This document shows positions 46,476-56,168 of a DNA stretch of 64,000 bases, piece after piece. The translations under genes were made by a program, and so were the position numbers. How positions within the stretch are numbered: the stretch's first letter is position 1; each line of letters begins with the position of its first letter. The notes beneath the pieces were generated by a model that was not told the origin of the DNA, made no database searches, and worked only from the letters and a program-made list of their open reading frames with translations. Origin of the DNA: Microbacterium sp. H83 (lineage in GTDB: Bacteria > Actinomycetota > Actinomycetes > Actinomycetales > Microbacteriaceae); assembly GCF_001650405.1 (NCBI RefSeq), contig NZ_LWCU01000023.1:1-64000 (forward strand), in the 5' to 3' direction.

Positions 46476-46995
46476 CCACGACACCCCCCTCCTCCAGGCC
46501 CAGCTCCGCGATCATCCTCGAACGAGCACGACGCAGCGTTCTCCGTACGCGGGAACGCGGGCTTCGCAGCACCTCCGCGATGTCCCCCACGTCGAGCCCA
46601 TCCCAGTACGTGAGCATGATGATACGCCTCTCGCCTCGGCTGAGGACACCCAGAGCTGTCAGGACGTCGGCGCGCATCGCGGGATCGGTCGCGGCGTCCT
46701 CACCGGTCATGCCGCTGTGCACGGCCTCGAGGGCGCCGCCCCGGACGACCGGCCGCCGGGCGCGGGCGCGCAGCGTCCTGTCCGCCGCTCGCAGAAGCCA
46801 GGTCCGGCTCATCGGCGCAGCGGGCCTCAGCCGCGACCAGGCCAGCAGGAAGACCTCGGACACGATCTCGGTGACCTCGCCGTCATCCGCGACGACCCCT
46901 TCGACGTGATGGCGCACGGCGGCCCAGTTCGCGTCGAAGAGCCGGGAGAAGGCCTCGTTCCGCTGCGTCTCGGCGTCGCCGCCGCGGGTGCTCAT
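46468..46995 (-). CDS. ECF-like RNA polymerase sigma factor
   Basis: 175-residue sigma-70 family protein. Region 2 is recognisable at about 15-70 (FSRLFDANWAAVRHHVE, VTEIVSEVFLLAWSRL) and region 4 at about 110-160 (LSRGERRIIMLTYWDGLDVG, DIAEVLRSPRSRVRRTLRRA). ATG 46995 chosen. First gene of a three-gene operon with a membrane protein and a secreted protein. Follows era after 51 bases and may be transcribed with it or from its own promoter. Confidence 0.82.
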   Translation of the reverse strand: MSTRGGDAETQRNEAFSRLFDANWAAVRHHVEGVVADDGEVTEIVSEVFLLAWSRLRPAAPMSRTWLLRAADRTLRARARRPVVRGGALEAVHSGMTGEDAATDPAMRADVLTALGVLSRGERRIIMLTYWDGLDVGDIAEVLRSPRSRVRRTLRRARSRMIAELGLEEGGVVDG

Positions 46996-47046
46996 GCGAC
47001 GAGTCCGGCCGAGCACCCGACGCGCCTCGCGTGTCGGCGTGTCATG

Positions 47047-47943
47047 TCAGAATCCGAGGCGGCCCAGCTGCTTCGGATCCCGCTGCCACTCCTTCGCCAC
47101 CTTGACATGGAGCCCGAGGAACACACGGGTCCCGAGGAGCTCCTCGACGCCGACGCGTGCGCGTCGCCCGACATCCGCGAGGCGCTTGCCCTTGTGGCCG
47201 ATGATGATCGCCTTCTGGCTGTCCCGCTCCACCACGATCGACGCGTGGACGTCCGTCAGATCCGTGCCCTCGCGAGGAGCGATGTCGTCGATCACGACGG
47301 CGATGGAGTGCGGGAGCTCGTCCCGGACTCCATCGAGAGCGGCCTCGCGGATCATCTCCGCGATGCGGTCCTCGTCGGACTCGTCGGTCGTGACCCCCTC
47401 GCCGTACAGCGCGGGTCCCTCCGGCATGAGCAGGAGCACCTCGTCGGCGAGCACGTCGAGCTGATCCCGGGTGAGAGCCGAGATCGGGATGACGGCGTCC
47501 CAGTCCGCGCGCAGCGCGTCGACCTCCATGAGGCGCTCGGTGATCTCGTCGCGGCCGGCGACATCGGTCTTGGTGACGATCGCGATCTTCTTCGCTCGCG
47601 GATAGCCGTCGAGGGACGCCGCGATGCGACGGTCCCCGGGGCCGACCTTCTCGGTCGCCGGCACGCAGAACCCGATGACGTCGACATCGCCGAGCACCTG
47701 CTCGACGAGATCGTTCAGCCGTTCTCCCAGGAGGGTGCGAGGCTTGTGGATCCCGGGGGTGTCGACGATCACGAGCTGCCCCTCGGGTCGGTTGACGATC
47801 CCTCGGATCGCCCGACGAGTCGTCTGCGGCTTCTCACTGGTGATCGCGATCTTCTCGCCCACCAGCGCATTCGTGAGAGTCGACTTGCCGACGTTCGGGC
47901 GTCCCACGAAGGTCACGAACCCGCTGCGCGTCTCGTCAGTCAT
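47047..47943 (-). CDS. era: GTPase Era
   Basis: 298-residue ribosome-assembly GTPase. G1 GRPNVGKST at 14-22, G2 region ITSEKPQTTRR, G3 DTPGIHKPR, G4 TKTD, and a C-terminal KH domain with IVVERDSQKAIIIGHKGK for 16S rRNA. ATG 47943 overlaps the upstream CNNM gene stop by 8 bases. Confidence 0.96.
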   Translation of the reverse strand: MTDETRSGFVTFVGRPNVGKSTLTNALVGEKIAITSEKPQTTRRAIRGIVNRPEGQLVIVDTPGIHKPRTLLGERLNDLVEQVLGDVDVIGFCVPATEKVGPGDRRIAASLDGYPRAKKIAIVTKTDVAGRDEITERLMEVDALRADWDAVIPISALTRDQLDVLADEVLLLMPEGPALYGEGVTTDESDEDRIAEMIREAALDGVRDELPHSIAVVIDDIAPREGTDLTDVHASIVVERDSQKAIIIGHKGKRLADVGRRARVGVEELLGTRVFLGLHVKVAKEWQRDPKQLGRLGF

Positions 47944-49231
47944 CGTTTCCGTCTCTCTCCTCTGCGGGGGTCTCCGCGTCATCCGCCGCGCGTTCCACGA
48001 AGACCGTCGCGATCCCGCGACCGCGTCCTCTCGACGCGCCTCCGGTGAGGGTCAGTCCCTCGACCGTCGCCGTCGACCCCGGCTGCGGAACCTGGCCGAG
48101 CGACTTGCCCAGCAGTCCGCCGATCGAATCGACGTCCTCGTCCTCGAGCTCGAGACCGAAGAGATCGCCGACGTCCTCGAGCGAGAGCCGGGCGCTCACG
48201 CGGTAGCGTCCTTCGCCGAGATCGACGACTTCCGCCAGTACCTGATCGTACTCGTCGGAGATCTCGCCGACGAGCTCCTCGATGAGGTCCTCGAGCGTCA
48301 CCAGTCCCGAGATGCCGCCGTGCTCGTCGATCACGAGGCACACGTGCACCGCATCGCGCTTCATCTGCTGGAGGAGGGTCTCGGCGCGCATCGACTCCGG
48401 GACGAACGTCGCCGGCCGCGAGATCGGGCGGATGGATGCCGTGCGCCACGCGCTCTCGTCGCGGAAGGCGAACTGCACCAGGTCCTTCAGGTACAGCACG
48501 CCGACCACGTCGTCGGCCTCGTCGTCGACCACCGGCATCCGCGAGACTCCGCGCTGCAGGAACAGCGTCATCGCCTCGCTCGTGGTCGCGGTCGCATCGA
48601 CGGTGACCATCTCGGTACGGGGCACCATGATGGCGCGCACGAACTGGTCGGTGAAGTCGAAGACCGAGTGGATGAGGTCGCGATCGTCCTCTTCGATGAG
48701 ATCGTGCGAGGCCGCCTCGTCGACCATGCTGAGCAGCTGGTCCTCGCTGGTGAACGAGCTGCGCCCGGTGCCGGGCGTCACGCGGTTGCCCAGCACGACC
48801 AGCCCCTGGGCGACCGGACCGAGGATGATGCGCAGACCGCGGACGATCGACGCGCTGCCCCGGATCATCCCCTCGGCGTGGTGTCGCCCGAACGAGCGCG
48901 GGCTGGCCCCGACGAGCACGAAGGTGATGCCCGTCATGAGCACGGCGGCGGCGAGCATCGCCAGCCAGTTGTTCTCGATCAGGATCGTGAACGCGACCGT
49001 CACGAGCACCGCGGCCGTGACCTCGGCGAGGACGCGGATGAACGCGACCGCATTGACGTGCGCGTCGAGGTCGTCGGCGATGCGTCCGAGGGCGCGCGCA
49101 CGGCGGCCCTCGGTGGCCATGTCGGCCAGGTCGGCGCGCGAGGCGACGCCGTACGCGGCGTCGATCGCGGCCATGAGACCGCCGAACGCCACGAGCAGGA
49201 CGGCGGCGACGAGCAGGAGGATCGCGGTCAT
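47936..49231 (-). CDS. CNNM/CBS-domain hemolysin-family membrane protein
   Basis: 431-residue protein: N-terminal CNNM-like transmembrane domain (four helices within residues 1-135), two CBS motifs (ATTSEAMTLFLQRGVSRMPV, VHVCLVIDEHGGISGLVTLE), and a CorC_HlyC domain at the C-terminus. Implicated in magnesium/cobalt homeostasis; often sits between ybeY and era. 4-base overlap with ybeY. Confidence 0.92.
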   Translation of the reverse strand: MTAILLLVAAVLLVAFGGLMAAIDAAYGVASRADLADMATEGRRARALGRIADDLDAHVNAVAFIRVLAEVTAAVLVTVAFTILIENNWLAMLAAAVLMTGITFVLVGASPRSFGRHHAEGMIRGSASIVRGLRIILGPVAQGLVVLGNRVTPGTGRSSFTSEDQLLSMVDEAASHDLIEEDDRDLIHSVFDFTDQFVRAIMVPRTEMVTVDATATTSEAMTLFLQRGVSRMPVVDDEADDVVGVLYLKDLVQFAFRDESAWRTASIRPISRPATFVPESMRAETLLQQMKRDAVHVCLVIDEHGGISGLVTLEDLIEELVGEISDEYDQVLAEVVDLGEGRYRVSARLSLEDVGDLFGLELEDEDVDSIGGLLGKSLGQVPQPGSTATVEGLTLTGGASRGRGRGIATVFVERAADDAETPAEERDGNDD

Positions 49232-49686
49232 CGTCGACGTTCAGCGGCCGCGAAGCCCTGGATGAGCTCCTTCTGCAGACCGAACATCTCGCGCTCCTCG
49301 TCGGGCTCGGCATGGTCGAAGCCGAGGAGGTGCAGCAGCCCGTGGGTGGTGAGCAGGATCAGCTCGTCCATGAGGGTGTGCCCGGCGGCCTGCGCCTGTG
49401 TCTCGGCCACCTGCGGGCACAGGACGATGTCGCCGAGCAGGCCGGGTGCCGTCGGACGGTCCTCGGTCCCGGGACGCAGCTCGTCCATCGGGAAGCTCAG
49501 GACGTCGGTGGGTCCGGGCTCGTCCATCCACTGCACGTGCAGCGCTTCCATGGCCCCCTCGTCCACGAGGACGATCGCGACCTCGGCATCGGCGCTGACG
49601 TGCAGCTGGGCGAGGTTGAAGTCCGTGAGGCGCTGCAGCACCGTCTCGTCGACGGCGATCGCCGACTCGTTGTTGATCTCGATCAT
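49228..49686 (-). CDS. ybeY: Endoribonuclease YbeY (rRNA maturation)
   Basis: 152-residue metallo-RNase needed for 16S rRNA 3' maturation and quality control. Zinc site HGLLHLLGFDH with His115, His119 and His125; DVLSFPMDE is the preceding conserved segment. ATG 49686. Conserved phoH-ybeY-CNNM-era order. Confidence 0.95.
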   Translation of the reverse strand: MIEINNESAIAVDETVLQRLTDFNLAQLHVSADAEVAIVLVDEGAMEALHVQWMDEPGPTDVLSFPMDELRPGTEDRPTAPGLLGDIVLCPQVAETQAQAAGHTLMDELILLTTHGLLHLLGFDHAEPDEEREMFGLQKELIQGFAAAERRR

Positions 49687-49702
49687 GCCTGCGCTCGTTT
49701 CA

Positions 49703-50785
49703 TCAGGAGAGGCCTCGTTTCGGCATCCGGTCGCGGGGTCCCGGTCGCTGGGCGCCGCGGCGCTCGGCGCGATTGGCGAACTCGGCCGCCTGCTCGCGCT
49801 CGAACCGCTGCGCCGTGCGCCGCTCGTCATACTCGCTGTAGGCGTCGACGATGCGACCGACCAGCGAGTGGCGCACGACGTCGTCGCTCGTGAGCCGGGA
49901 GAAGTGGATGTCGTCGATGCCGTCGAGCACGCGCGTCACCAGTCGGAGGCCCGACGCGCCCTGCGGGAGGTCGACCTGCGTGATGTCGCCCGTGACCACC
50001 ATCCGCGTGCCGAAGCCGAGACGGGTCAGGAACATCTTCATCTGCTCGGGGGTCGTGTTCTGCGCCTCGTCGAGCACCACGAAGGAGTCGTTGAGGGTGC
50101 GTCCCCGCATGTACGCGAGCGGGGCGACCTCGATGGTGCCGGTGGCCATCAGACGAGGAACGATCTCCGGGTCCATCATCTCGTTGAGCGCGTCGTACAG
50201 CGGGCGCAGGTACGGATCGATCTTGTCGGTGAGCGTCCCCGGCAGGAACCCGAGCCGCTCCCCCGCCTCGACGGCCGGACGGGTCAGGATGATGCGGGTG
50301 ACCTCCTTGCGCTGCAGCGCCTGGACGGCCTTGGCCATCGCGAGGTACGTCTTGCCCGTTCCGGCGGGCCCGATGCCGAAGACGATCGTGTTCTGCTCGA
50401 TCGCGTCGACGTACTCCTTCTGTCCGAGGGTCTTCGGGCGGATCACCTTGCCGCGGGTCGACAGGATCGCCTCGCCCAGCACCTCGCTGGGTCGCGGACC
50501 GCCGTCGGTGCGGAGCATCCGGGCGGAGCTCGACACGTCGCTCGGGGCGAGATCGTGTCCGGCCTTCGTCATGGTGAGCAGCTCGTCGACGAGGCTCTTC
50601 GCCCTCGCGACGGCGTCCGGGGCACCGGTGAGGCTGATCTCGTTGCCGCGCACGAGCACCTGCACATCGCGGTGCTCCTTCTCGAGCATCCGGAGCAGGC
50701 GGTCCTGCGGTCCGAGCAGCTGCACCATGGCGACACCGTCCGCGTAGATGCGTTCGGTGACGGTGTCGTTATCGTCAGAAGCCAA
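49703..50785 (-). CDS. PhoH family ATPase
   Basis: 360-residue PhoH-like P-loop protein, an ATPase associated with RNA metabolism. KH-like N-terminal region, Walker A GPAGTGKT at 139-146, EAGERLGFLPGTLTDKIDPY, Walker B SFVVLDEAQNTTPEQMKMFL and GDITQVDLP. The TTG start at 50785 lies within the last codons of the HIT gene (11-base overlap), with GAGGAG 10 bases upstream; no ATG or GTG upstream of conserved sequence fits. Confidence 0.88.
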   Translation of the reverse strand: MASDDNDTVTERIYADGVAMVQLLGPQDRLLRMLEKEHRDVQVLVRGNEISLTGAPDAVARAKSLVDELLTMTKAGHDLAPSDVSSSARMLRTDGGPRPSEVLGEAILSTRGKVIRPKTLGQKEYVDAIEQNTIVFGIGPAGTGKTYLAMAKAVQALQRKEVTRIILTRPAVEAGERLGFLPGTLTDKIDPYLRPLYDALNEMMDPEIVPRLMATGTIEVAPLAYMRGRTLNDSFVVLDEAQNTTPEQMKMFLTRLGFGTRMVVTGDITQVDLPQGASGLRLVTRVLDGIDDIHFSRLTSDDVVRHSLVGRIVDAYSEYDERRTAQRFEREQAAEFANRAERRGAQRPGPRDRMPKRGLS

Positions 50786-51122
50786 CGAGCTTGTTCTCCT
50801 CGATGTTGCCGAGCACATGGGCGTGCACGTGGAAGACGGACTGGGCGGCGCTCGCGCCGTTGTTGAAGATGAGGCGGTACTCGCCGTTCGCATGATCCGA
50901 CGCGAGCTGCTTCGCCGCGGCGACCATCTCGGCGAGGAGCTGCGGGTCGCCGGCCGCGAGCTCGGTCACATCGCGGTAGTCCTCGGTCTTGGGGATCACG
51001 AGGGCGTGCAGCGGAGCCTGCGGATCGATGTCGCGGATCGCGAACACCCGCTCGGTGTCCAGCAGGATCTCCCCCGGGATGTCGCCGTTGAGGATGCGCG
51101 TGAAGATCGAGGGATCGGACAT
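50775..51122 (-). CDS. HIT family (histidine triad) hydrolase
   Basis: 115-residue HINT-like nucleotide hydrolase. Triad HVHAHV with His98, His100, His102; IFNNGASAAQSVFHVH precedes it. Probably hydrolyses purine phosphoramidates or acyl-adenylates. Located between rsmE and phoH and coupled to phoH by overlap. Confidence 0.94.
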   Translation of the reverse strand: MSDPSIFTRILNGDIPGEILLDTERVFAIRDIDPQAPLHALVIPKTEDYRDVTELAAGDPQLLAEMVAAAKQLASDHANGEYRLIFNNGASAAQSVFHVHAHVLGNIEENKLVGF

Positions 51123-51166
51123 CTTCTCAGTCTACCGATCGCCACGACGCGGGGCCCAGGACCGCC

Positions 51167-51895
51167 TCACCAGCGGCCGAGCGCCACCGAGAGCACGGCG
51201 ATCGCCGCCGGCCCCGCCGTCGAGGTGCGCAGCACCGTGTCACCGAGCAGCACGCGCTCGGCGCCGGCATCCGTCAGCATCGTCAGCTCCTCGGGCGCGA
51301 TGCCGCCCTCGGGACCCACCACGAGCACGATGTCGCGACCGTCGGAGTCCAGTTCGGAGAGCCGGGTCGTGGCGGTCGGGTCGAGCAGCAGCACCCGCCG
51401 GCTCGCGGCGCGGGCCGCCAGCTCGCGGGTCGAGACGGGCGCGGTCACCTCGGGCACCCAGGCGCGATGCGCCTGCTTGGCGGCCTCGCGGACGATGGTC
51501 GCCCAGCGCTCGCGCCCCTTGACGGCCTTCGGGCCCTCCCAGCGGGAGACGCTCCGGCTCGCCTGCCACGGCACGATCTCGTCGACGCCGAGCTCGCACG
51601 CCGCCTGCACCGCGAGCTCGTCGCGGTCGCCCTTGGCGAGCGCCTGGACGAGGACGATGCGCGGAGACGCCGCGGCCTCGACCGATCTGTCGGAGACGCG
51701 GATGTCGACGCGAGACGGAGTGACCTCCTCGGCGACACCGCTCAGCCGGACGCCCGCGCCGTCGCCGACGGTGACGGCCTCCCCCACCCGGAGCCGTCGG
51801 ACGACCGCTGCGTGCTTCGCCTCCGGACCGGTGAGCGAGACGACGTCGCCGACGGCGGCGTCCGACGACGAGTCGACGAGGAAGTGAAGTGCCAT
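51167..51895 (-). CDS. rsmE: 16S rRNA (uracil(1498)-N3)-methyltransferase
   Basis: 242-residue SPOUT-class methyltransferase of the RsmE family. N-terminal PUA-like part (HAAVVRRLRVGEAVTVGDG), then QALAKGDRDELAVQAACELG and the SAM-binding knot VLVVGPEGGIAPEELTML, LGDTVLRTSTAGPAAIAVLS. 10 bases after dnaJ. Confidence 0.94.
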   Translation of the reverse strand: MALHFLVDSSSDAAVGDVVSLTGPEAKHAAVVRRLRVGEAVTVGDGAGVRLSGVAEEVTPSRVDIRVSDRSVEAAASPRIVLVQALAKGDRDELAVQAACELGVDEIVPWQASRSVSRWEGPKAVKGRERWATIVREAAKQAHRAWVPEVTAPVSTRELAARAASRRVLLLDPTATTRLSELDSDGRDIVLVVGPEGGIAPEELTMLTDAGAERVLLGDTVLRTSTAGPAAIAVLSVALGRW

Positions 51896-51905
51896 GGCGT
51901 GACGA

Positions 51906-53021
51906 TCAGTGCGTGCGGAAGCGGTCGCGGAGCTTCGAGAAGAGCCCCTGCTGGAACTGCGCGAGCTGCGGCGCCGGAGCCTTGGTCTTCTTCGCGAAGT
52001 CCTCGATCAGCCGCCGTTGCGCGGAGTCGATCTTGGTCGGGGTCACGACCTGCACGCCGACCCGCAGATCCCCGCGCTGCGTGCCGCGGAGCGGGGTGAT
52101 GCCGCGACCCTTGATCGTCAGCACGTCGCCGGACTGCACACCGGCGCGGATCTCGAGGTCGACCTCGCCGTCGAGTCCCTGGATCGTGGTCTCGGTGCCG
52201 AGGATCGCGTCGGGCATGGACACCTCGAGCGTCGCCAGGAGGTCGTCGCCGTCGCGGCTGAACGTCGGGTGCGCGGTCACCGTCACCTCGACGTAGAGGT
52301 CGCCGTGCGGGCCGCCCGCCTTGCCGACCTCGCCGGAGCCGGGGAGCTGCAGGCGGAGACCCGTCTCGACACCGGCGGGGATGTCGAGAGAGACCGTGCG
52401 GCGCGAGCGCACGCGTCCCTGGCCGCCGCACGTCCCGCACGGATACGGGATGGTCGTGCCGTAGCCCTCGCAGGTGCCGCACGGCTGCGAGGTGACCACG
52501 TTGCCGAGCAGGCTGCGCACCTGGCGCTGCACGTGCCCGGACCCGCCGCAGATGTCGCAGGTGACGGGCGAGGTGCCCTCCTGACAGCACGAGCCGTTGC
52601 AGGTCTCGCACAGCACCGCCGTGTCGACCTCGATGTCCCGGTGCGCGCCGAAGACGACGTCGCCCAGATCGAGCGTCACCCGGACCAGCGCGTCCTGGCC
52701 GCGTTCGCGACGCGACCGGGGCCGACCGCCGCGTCCGCCGCCCTGCGCGGCTCCGAAGAACGTCTCGAAGATGTCGCCGAATCCGCCGAACCCGCCGAAG
52801 TTGCCTGCGGCGCCGTCTCCGCCGCCCATGTCGTAACGGCGACGGGACTCGTCGTCGCTGAGCACGTCGTACGCGTGCGTCACGAGCTTGAACTGCTCCG
52901 CCGCATCCTCACCCGGATTGACGTCCGGGTGGAGCTGGCGCGCCAGACGGCGGTACGCCTTCTTGATCTCGTCGGTGGAGGCGTCGCGCGAGACGCCGAG
53001 TACCTCGTAGTGATCCGCCAC
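51906..53021 (-). CDS. dnaJ: Chaperone DnaJ
   Basis: 371-residue type I DnaJ: J domain with HPD at 31-33, Gly/Phe-rich linker, four zinc motifs ([32 protein letters not shown]; the first ends in Cys where Gly is usual), and the C-terminal substrate domain. Partner of DnaK, which is not in this window. 37 bases after hrcA, so probably the hrcA-linked DnaJ copy and under CIRCE control. Confidence 0.95.
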   Translation of the reverse strand: MADHYEVLGVSRDASTDEIKKAYRRLARQLHPDVNPGEDAAEQFKLVTHAYDVLSDDESRRRYDMGGGDGAAGNFGGFGGFGDIFETFFGAAQGGGRGGRPRSRRERGQDALVRVTLDLGDVVFGAHRDIEVDTAVLCETCNGSCCQEGTSPVTCDICGGSGHVQRQVRSLLGNVVTSQPCGTCEGYGTTIPYPCGTCGGQGRVRSRRTVSLDIPAGVETGLRLQLPGSGEVGKAGGPHGDLYVEVTVTAHPTFSRDGDDLLATLEVSMPDAILGTETTIQGLDGEVDLEIRAGVQSGDVLTIKGRGITPLRGTQRGDLRVGVQVVTPTKIDSAQRRLIEDFAKKTKAPAPQLAQFQQGLFSKLRDRFRTH

Positions 53022-53058
53022 AATGGCCCTTCTGCGTGTGTGTTCTTCGCCGTCCGCG

Positions 53059-54090
53059 TCAGCGGGCGGCTTCGTCCTCGTCGAGCATCCGCGACAGGTA
53101 GCGGGCCACGGCCCGCGCTGCGGCGAGGTTGCTCGGGTAGTCCATGCGCGTCGGCCCCATCACGCCGACGCGGGCGGTGCCCGTGGGCGCCGCGTAGTTG
53201 CTCGCGACGATCGACGCCTCGCCGAGTCCGAACGACGCGTTCTCCGTGCCGATGCTCGCGGCGAGACCGTGAGAATCGGCCTCCATCTCGCTCATCAGGC
53301 GCAGCAGCGTGACCTGCTCCTCGATCGCCTCGAGAAGGGGATGGATGCTGCCGCGGAAGTCCTGCTCGCGGCGGGCGAGCGTCGCGGCGCCCGCCATGAC
53401 GAGCCGCTCCTGCCGGAACTCCCCCAGCTCGTCGATGATGATCGTCGCCAGCGCGCGGAGCACGCTGTCGTGCCGATGCTCGTCGGCCGCCAGCAGCGAT
53501 TGGAGCCGCTCGGCGGCGTCGCTGACCGCACGGCCCGTGATCAGCGAGGAGAGCCGAGCGCGCAGCACCGCCATGTCGGCCTCGTCGACCACGTCGGGCA
53601 GCGGCGCCATGCGCTGCGAGACGCCCCCGGCGTCGGTGACGAGCACGATGAGGAGGCGGTTGGGGGCGAGCGCCACGAGCTCGATGTGCGTCAGGTGTGC
53701 CCGCGCGAACGACGGGTACTGCGCGAGGGCGACCTGACCGGTGAGCTGCGTGAGCACCCGGACGGTGCGGATCATGAGGTCGTCGAGGTCGGCGGGGTCG
53801 GTCAGGAACGACTCGATCGCCGTGCGCTGGGCGACCGAGAGCGGCCGCAGCTGGGCGAGGTGGTCGACGAAGACGCGATAGCCCTTGTCCGTCGGGACGC
53901 GGCCGGACGACGTGTGGGGCGCGGTGATGAGCTCCTCGTCCTCGAGGAGCGCCATGTCGTTGCGGATCGTGGCGGCGGAGACGCCGAACGAGTGGCGGTC
54001 GACGATCGAGCGGCTGCCCACGGGCTCGTGGGTCTCGACGTAGTCCTGCACGATCGCGCGGAGGACCTGGAGGCCTCGTTCGCTGACCAT
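53059..54090 (-). CDS. hrcA: Heat-inducible transcription repressor HrcA
   Basis: 343-residue repressor of class I heat-shock genes. N-terminal winged helix [18 protein letters not shown] and [18 protein letters not shown]-like middle, and C-terminal [21 protein letters not shown] 54090. A CIRCE operator lies 16 bases upstream, so the gene is probably autoregulated and controls dnaJ behind it. Confidence 0.96.
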   Translation of the reverse strand: MVSERGLQVLRAIVQDYVETHEPVGSRSIVDRHSFGVSAATIRNDMALLEDEELITAPHTSSGRVPTDKGYRVFVDHLAQLRPLSVAQRTAIESFLTDPADLDDLMIRTVRVLTQLTGQVALAQYPSFARAHLTHIELVALAPNRLLIVLVTDAGGVSQRMAPLPDVVDEADMAVLRARLSSLITGRAVSDAAERLQSLLAADEHRHDSVLRALATIIIDELGEFRQERLVMAGAATLARREQDFRGSIHPLLEAIEEQVTLLRLMSEMEADSHGLAASIGTENASFGLGEASIVASNYAAPTGTARVGVMGPTRMDYPSNLAAARAVARYLSRMLDEDEAAR

Positions 54091-54106
54091 CGCATCTCCC
54101 CTCGTC

Positions 54107-54132
54107 TGGCACTCACCTGCTGTGAGTGCCAA
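54107..54132. promoter_or_regulatory. CIRCE operator
   Basis: TGGCACTC-N9-GAGTGCCA, extended by TA at one side and A at the other; the 9-base spacer matches CIRCE (consensus TTAGCACTC-N9-GAGTGCTAA). Between hrcA and hemW, in front of hrcA. Binding site of HrcA in the absence of heat shock. Confidence 0.93.
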
Positions 54133-54182
54133 TTCTACCCGGCCGTCGGGCCGGTGCGCCGATCGCGCGCTCGGCGGGGCGG

Positions 54183-55400
54183 TCAGTCGGTGAGCTCCCG
54201 CACCACCGCGTCCGCGAGCAGGCGGCCGCGGAGCGTGAGCTGCACACGCCCGCGCACGGCGGCGGCGGGGTCGACGAGGCCGTCGGCGATGAGGCCGGCG
54301 ACCCGCGGACGCCGGTCGGCTGCGAGCTCGTCGACCGCGATGCCCTCGCGGATCCGGCTCTTCAGCAGGATGCGCTCGAGCAGGAGGGACTCCTCGTCCG
54401 GCCGCTCCGTTCCGGCCGCGGGGGATTCGGATGCCGCGAGGCGCTGCGCATAGGCCGCGGGGTGCTTGACGTTCCACCAGCGGAGGCCCGCGACATGGCT
54501 GTGAGCGCCCGGCCCGAAGCCCCACCAGTCGCTCCCCCGCCAGTATGCGAGGTTGTGGCGCGACCGCTGCTCGACCGTGCGCGACCAGTTGCTGACCTCG
54601 TACCAGTCGAAGCCGGCGGCGGCGAGGCGGGCGTCCGCGAGCTCGTACATGTCGGCCTGCAGGTCGTCGTCCGGCGTCGGGACCTCACCGCGGCGGATCT
54701 GCCTGGCGAGCTTCGTGCCGTCCTCGACGATCAGCGCATACGCCGAGATGTGGTCCGACTCGAGCGCGAGCGCCGCGTCGAGCGAGGCCTCCCAGTCGCC
54801 CAGCGACTCTCCGGGTGCGCCGTAGATGAGGTCGACGCTCACGGCGAGCCCGGCGTCCTTCGCCGCCGCCACGGCGGTACGCACGTTCTCGGGGCGGTGG
54901 GTGCGGTCGAGCGCGGCCAGCACGTGCGGCACGGCCGACTGCATCCCCACCGAGAGGCGCGTGACGCCCGCCTCCGCGAGCGTGCGTGCGACCTCCGGCG
55001 TGACGGTGTCGGGGTTCGCCTCGACCGTCACCTCCGCGCCCTCCGCGAGTCCGAAGGCCGCCGTGGCCGCCCCGAGCATGCGGGCGAGGTCCCCGGCCGG
55101 GAGCAGGGTGGGCGTGCCCCCGCCGAAGAACACGGTGTCCATCGGTCGCAGCGCACCCAGGTCCTGCAGGACCCGGCGCGCCAGGGCGATCTCGGCGATC
55201 AGCGTCGACGCGTAGTCCTCCTGCTTCGCGCCCCGGAGCTCGCTCGACGTATAGGTGTTGAAGTCGCAGTACCCGCAGCGCACGCTGCAGAACGGCACGT
55301 GCAGATACGCGGAGAACGGGACGTCGAGATCGATGGGCAGGTCGGCCGGCAGACGACCGTCGCTCGGGGCCGGGTCGCCGAGGGGAAGCGGACCGGCCAT
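54183..55400 (-). CDS. hemW: Heme chaperone HemW (radical SAM)
   Basis: 405-residue radical SAM protein once annotated as oxygen-independent coproporphyrinogen oxidase. Cluster cysteines Cys38, Cys42, Cys45 in HVPFCSVRCGYCDFNTY; FFGGGTPTLL and VEANPDTVTPE follow; the HemW-specific C-terminus is present. It inserts heme into respiratory enzymes rather than making porphyrin. Conserved hemW-hrcA-dnaJ order. Confidence 0.93.
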   Translation of the reverse strand: MAGPLPLGDPAPSDGRLPADLPIDLDVPFSAYLHVPFCSVRCGYCDFNTYTSSELRGAKQEDYASTLIAEIALARRVLQDLGALRPMDTVFFGGGTPTLLPAGDLARMLGAATAAFGLAEGAEVTVEANPDTVTPEVARTLAEAGVTRLSVGMQSAVPHVLAALDRTHRPENVRTAVAAAKDAGLAVSVDLIYGAPGESLGDWEASLDAALALESDHISAYALIVEDGTKLARQIRRGEVPTPDDDLQADMYELADARLAAAGFDWYEVSNWSRTVEQRSRHNLAYWRGSDWWGFGPGAHSHVAGLRWWNVKHPAAYAQRLAASESPAAGTERPDEESLLLERILLKSRIREGIAVDELAADRRPRVAGLIADGLVDPAAAVRGRVQLTLRGRLLADAVVRELTD

Positions 55401-55416
55401 CAGAGTGCGGAGGCCA

Positions 55417-56070
55417 TCAGACGGGAGTCGCGTACAGCGGCGAGATGGCGCGGAGGTAGCGTGCGAACAGCTCGCGACGACGGCGCTTCACGAGCGCGGG
55501 GACCATCCGGTAGAGCAGGGAGTTCGGCGCGTCGAAGGCGCGCACCGTGAACCACACCTCGTCGTTGTCCTCGCGCCACTCGATGTCGAACGACTCCTCG
55601 CCGCGGACCACGGAACCGCCCACCGTGCCGAGGACGAAGCCGATCCGGCGCTTCTCTTCGGTCACCGAGATCACGCGCAGCTCGGCGTCCGCGCGCATGC
55701 CGGCCACGCGCCCGTGCAGACGCAGCGTCATGCCGGGGCCGACGAACGGCGTGCCCTCGGCGTCGAAGCGCTGCTCGACGTCGTTCTTGCTCGGCGCGAT
55801 CGGGTTGCCCTCGGCGTCGAAGCTGACCCCCGCGTATGCGGGGCCGGGTGCGGGCCGCACGTCGTCGACCGAGAGGCCGGACGCCCGCTGGGCCGTCCAG
55901 GTGAGCAGGGCCTCGCCGGCGGTCTCGAAGCGCTCCGCACCGCTCCCGATCCGCCACGAGTTCTCCGCCGGGATGCTGCGCTCCGGCGGGTACTGCATGA
56001 GATCGGGCGCGTGGGTCGCACCCACGGCCGCATAGTCCACCGTGTCGTCTCGGAAAGTCCCGCGCCGCAT
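55417..56070 (-). CDS. DUF1990 family protein (217 aa)
   Basis: Predicted soluble 217-residue DUF1990 protein of unknown function. It shares with its downstream-numbered neighbour (56169-56645) the RIGFVLGT / GEESF segment near the C-terminus. ATG 56070 chosen. Sits between hemW (16 bases) and the second DUF1990 gene. Similar to it in the C-terminal half only, so this is a longer paralog. Confidence 0.78.
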   Translation of the reverse strand: MRRGTFRDDTVDYAAVGATHAPDLMQYPPERSIPAENSWRIGSGAERFETAGEALLTWTAQRASGLSVDDVRPAPGPAYAGVSFDAEGNPIAPSKNDVEQRFDAEGTPFVGPGMTLRLHGRVAGMRADAELRVISVTEEKRRIGFVLGTVGGSVVRGEESFDIEWREDNDEVWFTVRAFDAPNSLLYRMVPALVKRRRRELFARYLRAISPLYATPV

Positions 56071-56168
56071 GATCTCCAGCCTACTTCGCGAACGCTGGAC
56101 GATCACCCCACGCGAAACGCGGCACCGACCGCTGTCATCCTGATCTCGTCGCCGACACCGGCCGCGGA

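Noticed and set aside
44986..48048. 1020-codon plus-strand open frame over the sigma operon and era
   Set aside because: Spans several genuine minus-strand genes; no family resemblance, low-complexity Arg/Asp/His sequence.
47624..50866. 1080-codon plus-strand open frame over CNNM, ybeY and phoH
   Set aside because: Antisense shadow; every segment faces a conserved gene on the minus strand.
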